Source: Geomonas oryzae (GTDB lineage Bacteria; Desulfobacterota; Desulfuromonadia; Geobacterales; Geobacteraceae). Taken from it: a DNA stretch of 64,000 nt. The notes under the pieces were generated by a model. The model was not told the origin of the DNA and did no database searches. It saw nothing but the letters and a program-made list of their open reading frames with translations. The translations under genes were made by a program, and so were the position numbers. Below are positions 61,237-64,000 of this stretch, piece by piece (position 1 is the stretch's first letter; each line of letters opens with the position of its first letter). The stretch is from the NCBI RefSeq assembly GCF_004117875.1, contig NZ_RAHW01000006.1:248001-312000 (forward strand). Reading direction: 5' to 3'.

Positions 61237-61488
61237 CTATTCCTTGTGGGTGGTCCAGAACATGGATACCGCGTTCGCCGCAAACAGGCCGTAGAGCCAC
61301 ATGGTGTTCCAGGCCGGGCCGGACCAGTGGCTGCCGCGGCCGCCGCCTACCACGCCCGAGGCGACCACGATGCCGATCAGCGCGGTGAAGGCGACCATGG
61401 CGACGGCGCGCAGGATCGCGCTGTTACGCCAGGTGTGCCGCTCCAGTTCCTCGAGTCTAGCGAGCAGTTCAAGTTCTTTTTCACTCAT
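61237..61488 (-). CDS. Small membrane protein of the same cluster
   Basis: An 83-residue protein. The N-terminal ~27 residues are a short charged helix (MSEKELELLARLEELERHTWRNS), followed by two hydrophobic segments (ILRAVAMVAFTALIGIVVASGVVGGG and WNTMWLYGLFAANAVSMFW). The ATG at 61488 has AAAAGGAG upstream. It is 32 nt before the larger membrane protein gene, so probably a subunit or partner. Unknown family. Confidence 0.65.
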   Translation of the reverse strand: MSEKELELLARLEELERHTWRNSAILRAVAMVAFTALIGIVVASGVVGGGRGSHWSGPAWNTMWLYGLFAANAVSMFWTTHKE

Positions 61489-61559
61489 CGCCGTTCTCCT
61501 TTTGCAACAAATCACAGTGGACTAAGGGGTGATCCGTCCGCCTGGCTGAACCCGTCGAT

Positions 61560-61757
61560 TCACACCAGGCAGAGTTTCGGATCGAGCTTTCCGACCGGAA
61601 CACGGTCCGACAGCTCCTGGTACTTCAGGCATTCCCTGAATCGGCAGCTGCAGAACATGATGATCTGCTTCACGTCGTGCGGCGAGATGTAGCCGCAGCC
61701 TACGTCGCAGTAATCATCATTTTTGCCGAAGAAGGGGCAGACCTTTGTTTCCTGCAT
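61560..61757 (-). CDS. Cysteine-rich small protein
   Basis: A 65-residue soluble protein with seven cysteines (VCPFFGKNDDYCDVGCGY ... MFCSCRFRECLKYQE ... KLCLV), suggesting a zinc or iron-sulfur site. The ATG at 61757 follows GAGG. It is the first gene after a near-consensus sigma54 promoter and leads into the membrane-protein genes. Family unknown to me. Confidence 0.65.
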   Translation of the reverse strand: MQETKVCPFFGKNDDYCDVGCGYISPHDVKQIIMFCSCRFRECLKYQELSDRVPVGKLDPKLCLV

Positions 61758-62144
61758 AAGACCTCTATTCCTTTTTCAAAGCAGACGCACTCAGGCAAGA
61801 AAGGGGTGACGTAAACAGTTTTAGCAACTGCCGTACCAATTTGGCGTTTACCCGTGTCTTCGGGTGATAACGGGTCTGAAATCAACATGTTACCCGGTGT
61901 TCCGGGGAGGGGGCGGTGGAGCCTTGGCGGACGTATTTTTGCAAAAACGCAAAGAAATCCGAAAGGGAAGCGATGCCGTAGCCTACGGGCAGACTCGTAC
62001 TGATTTTCGGCTGCTTTAGTGTAAAGGTGCGGGATATCGACGGGTTGGCGGCGAGGGGCGGGACGGGACTAATGAATTTGCAGGGCTGCAAGTGCGGCGG
62101 CGCCCCTTTTTGCAATGATGCGAAAAAGAGGCGCCGCGGCGGGA
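61758..62144. other. Intergenic region between ntrC-like gene and cluster
   Basis: Contains the sigma54 site (61823-61839), space for activator-binding sites, and a large inverted repeat GGCGGCGCC ... GGCGCCGC (62096-62138) that can form a bidirectional terminator-like hairpin after the ntrC-type gene. No gene was found. Confidence 0.5.
61823..61839 (-). promoter_or_regulatory. Sigma54 promoter of the cysteine-rich/membrane cluster
   Basis: Minus-strand TTGGTACGGCAGTTGCT matches YTGGCACGRNNNTTGCW with one mismatch, and the GG and GC elements are exactly 10 nt apart. It lies 66 nt before the start of the cysteine-rich gene. An NtrC-family activator gene lies just upstream on the same strand. 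Confidence 0.75.
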
Positions 62145-63527
62145 CTAGCTGTTGTATTCCTCTTTCCTGATGCCGTACTTCTTGATCTTGCGGTAGATGG
62201 TGGCCATGTTGGTCCCCGCTTCCTTGGCGGCGGCCTCCACGTTCCCCTGGTTCTTGCGCAAGAGGCCTCTAAGGTACTCGGTCTCGAAACGCATGAGCGC
62301 CCTCGAGTAGTCGCCCTCATCGGCCGCTACCTCGGCGCCCCCCTCGGAAGGGATCACCTCGATGAACTGGGAGAGCACGGGCAGGGTGATGTAGTCGCTG
62401 CTTTCCATGGCGATGCAGGCCTCGATCACGTTCTTCAACTGGCGGATGTTGCCGGGCCAGGAAAAATCGACCGCCGCCTCCATGGCGTCGTGGGCGAGTC
62501 CCTTTATGTGGGTGCCGAACTTGGCGTTTTGCAGCGAGATGAAGTGGGCGGCGATGAGCGCGATGTCGTCGCGTCGCTCCCTTAACGGGGGGAGGTTGAT
62601 GTTGACCACGTTCAGGCGATAGAAGAGGTCCTCGCGGAAATCTCCCGCTTTCACCGCCTGTTTCATGTCCGCGTTGGTGGCTGAGAGGACGCGCACGTCG
62701 ACCTTGGTGGGGGTGGGGTCCCCCAGGCGGTTGAACTCCTGCTCCTGGAGAAAGCGCAAAAGCGTCTTCTGCACCGTCATGGGAAGGTTCCCCACCTCGT
62801 CGAGAAAGAGGGTCCCGCCGTCGGCGGTCTCCAAAAGGCCGCGCCGGTTCTCCGCGGCGCCGGTGAAGGCCCCTTTCTTGTAGCCGAAGAGTTCGCTCTC
62901 CAAAAGCGAGGCGGGGAGGGCGCCGCAGTTGATGGCGACGAACTTCTTCTCCTTCCTGGGGGAGTTGTAGTGGATCGCCTGGGCGATGAGTTCCTTGCCG
63001 GTTCCCGACTCGCCGGTGATGAGCACCGAGGTGTCGCGCACGGCAAGTTTCTCCACCCGCTCGAGGACCTCCTTCAGGGCCTTCGATGCCCCGATGATGT
63101 TGCCGAAGTTGAAGCGTCCGACGAGTTCCTCGCGCAGCTCGCGGTTCTCCTCCATGAGGCGGGTGTGCTGCAGCGCGTTCTTTACCCGGTACAACAGCTC
63201 CTCGGGCTCGAAAGGCTTGGTGAGCATGTCGTAGGCCCCTTTTCTGAGGGCCTGGATGGACATCTCCACCGTGGCGTAGGCGGTGACCATGATCACGGGA
63301 ATCGCCGGGTCCTTCTGTTTCACCTTCTGCAGGAGCTCGAGCCCGTCCATCCCGGGCATCTTGATGTCGGTGACCAGAAGGTCCCACTGCCCGGCCTGAA
63401 AGGACTCGGCCGCCTCGAAGCTCCTCGTGAACGCGGAGACCTGGTAGCCGTTGTCGGAGAGGACCGCCTCCATCATGCGGCAAAGCCCCTCCTCGTTGTC
63501 GACCAACATCACCCGTTTTTTCGTCAT
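62145..63527 (-). CDS. NtrC-family sigma54-dependent response regulator
   Basis: A 460-residue activator. The receiver domain (VMLVDNEEG, phospho-acceptor D in LLVTDIKMPGMDG, K in LTKPFEPEEL) is followed by an AAA+ domain with Walker A GESGTGKE, the sigma54-contacting GAFTGA loop, Walker B GGTLFLDEVGNL and R-fingers in FREDLFYRLNV. A C-terminal Fis-type helix-turn-helix (NVEAAAKEAGTNMATIYRKIKKYGI) completes it. It is cotranscribed with the kinase upstream. A likely target is the sigma54 promoter at 61823-61839 (inference from position). Confidence 0.95.
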   Translation of the reverse strand: MTKKRVMLVDNEEGLCRMMEAVLSDNGYQVSAFTRSFEAAESFQAGQWDLLVTDIKMPGMDGLELLQKVKQKDPAIPVIMVTAYATVEMSIQALRKGAYDMLTKPFEPEELLYRVKNALQHTRLMEENRELREELVGRFNFGNIIGASKALKEVLERVEKLAVRDTSVLITGESGTGKELIAQAIHYNSPRKEKKFVAINCGALPASLLESELFGYKKGAFTGAAENRRGLLETADGGTLFLDEVGNLPMTVQKTLLRFLQEQEFNRLGDPTPTKVDVRVLSATNADMKQAVKAGDFREDLFYRLNVVNINLPPLRERRDDIALIAAHFISLQNAKFGTHIKGLAHDAMEAAVDFSWPGNIRQLKNVIEACIAMESSDYITLPVLSQFIEVIPSEGGAEVAADEGDYSRALMRFETEYLRGLLRKNQGNVEAAAKEAGTNMATIYRKIKKYGIRKEEYNS

Positions 63528-63564
63528 GGTGCCACTCCGTTATCCGCGCGCGGCGCGGCTTTTC

Positions 63565-64000
63565 CTAGCAGTATTCGTCCCGGTTGATGGGAAGCTTCAC
63601 CTCGACGGTGGTGCCGACCCCCATTTCGCTGGTGATCTCGATCTTGCCGTGATGCTGCTCCACGATCTGCTTGGTAATCGCGAGACCGAGGCCGGTCCCC
63701 TTCACCTTGGTGGTGAAGAACGGTTCGAAGATCTTCTCGATGTGCTCGGGCGAGATCCCCGCGCCGTTGTCGCGGAACCTCAGGCAAACCCATTCGTCTT
63801 CCACGGCGGCCGTGCTCACCACGAGCTCGCCCCCTTTTTGCATGGCGGCGCCCGCGTTCAGGATCAGGTTGATGGCCACCTGGCGCAGTTGGTCGCCGTC
63901 GACCATGACGCGCGGCAGGGAGAGGTCGAAACTCTTTTGCACCGTCACGTGGTGCATGTCGGTGTGGTTTGCCGCGAAGTCGACGATCTGCTCCAGAAGG
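63565..64000 (-). CDS. Sensor histidine kinase, C-terminal part
   Basis: Only the C-terminal ~144 residues are in the window; the gene continues past the right edge. The HATPase domain is visible: N box ([18 protein letters not shown]), G1 ([24 protein letters not shown]) and G2 ([18 protein letters not shown]). It is the presumed partner of the NtrC-type regulator 37 nt downstream. The sensory input is not visible. Confidence 0.93.
   Translation of the reverse strand, partial: LLEQIVDFAANHTDMHHVTVQKSFDLSLPRVMVDGDQLRQVAINLILNAGAAMQKGGELVVSTAAVEDEWVCLRFRDNGAGISPEHIEKIFEPFFTTKVKGTGLGLAITKQIVEQHHGKIEITSEMGVGTTVEVKLPINRDEYC

Overview
The window looks like a chromosome segment from a high-GC, anaerobic member of the Desulfuromonadota, most likely the Geobacter/Citrifermentans/Geomonas group. 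This is inferred from gene content: an etfB-etfA gene set followed by a membrane ETF:quinone oxidoreductase, an ActP/DUF485 acetate-type permease with DUF294 and DUF4212 neighbours, NtrC-type sigma54 control, a selenocysteine tRNA, a DivIVA/YggT/YggU cluster and a large two-component/c-di-GMP repertoire. No taxonomic search was possible.

Layout. 1-9650: chromosome with accessory character. It holds a truncated solute-sensing kinase, a TPR protein, the tRNA-wobble genes cmoB/cmoA, a LysE exporter, a peptidoglycan peptidase with a secreted partner, a GNAT pair, the mqsRA toxin-antitoxin module and a VF530-type protein. 9655-30378: a ~20.7 kb integrative mobilizable element inserted in the 3' end of selC (tRNA-Sec). 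It is bounded by a 24-bp perfect direct repeat of the tRNA end. It carries a P4-type integrase, an AlpA regulator, a MobF relaxase, a ribbon-helix-helix relaxosome protein and a VirD4/TraD coupling protein, but no mating-pair-formation genes. Its cargo is defence-like: a Cap4-like nuclease/NACHT NTPase, a two-gene unit of a Rad50/SMC-like ATPase with a zinc hook plus a nitrilase-fold hydrolase, a HigBA pair and a MntA/HepT pair. The three large cargo genes (9972-18661) are visibly AT-richer than everything around them.

30456-46554: core chromosome. It contains the yggT-divIVA-yggU-CBS operon, an FmdB zinc ribbon, folD, galU, a TonB-like protein, the etfB-etfA-EMO energy operon (electrons from acyl-CoA dehydrogenases to menaquinone), a CapA-family protein, a glutamine amidotransferase, and a hybrid kinase overlapping a REC-PAS-GGDEF-EAL protein. 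46555-51393: glnK-amtB behind a sigma54-type promoter with a long leader, then a ferritin-like protein, an inositol monophosphatase and a universal stress protein. 51383-59277 (minus strand): transporter region with a sodium:solute symporter plus DUF4212 subunit bracketed by two DUF294-type nucleotidyltransferase paralogues (one lacking the catalytic acidic residues), then actP with DUF485. 60155-64000 (minus strand): a membrane protein cluster with its own near-consensus sigma54 promoter, next to an NtrC-family regulator and its partially included histidine kinase.

The most interesting unit is the nitrilase-like hydrolase + Rad50-like ATPase pair (13644-18661). Both active sites look intact, the genes overlap by 4 nt, and the unit sits beside a NACHT/nuclease gene on a mobile element. 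It matches no named anti-phage system I can recall exactly; amidase or hydrolase variants of the Lamassu family are the nearest analogue.
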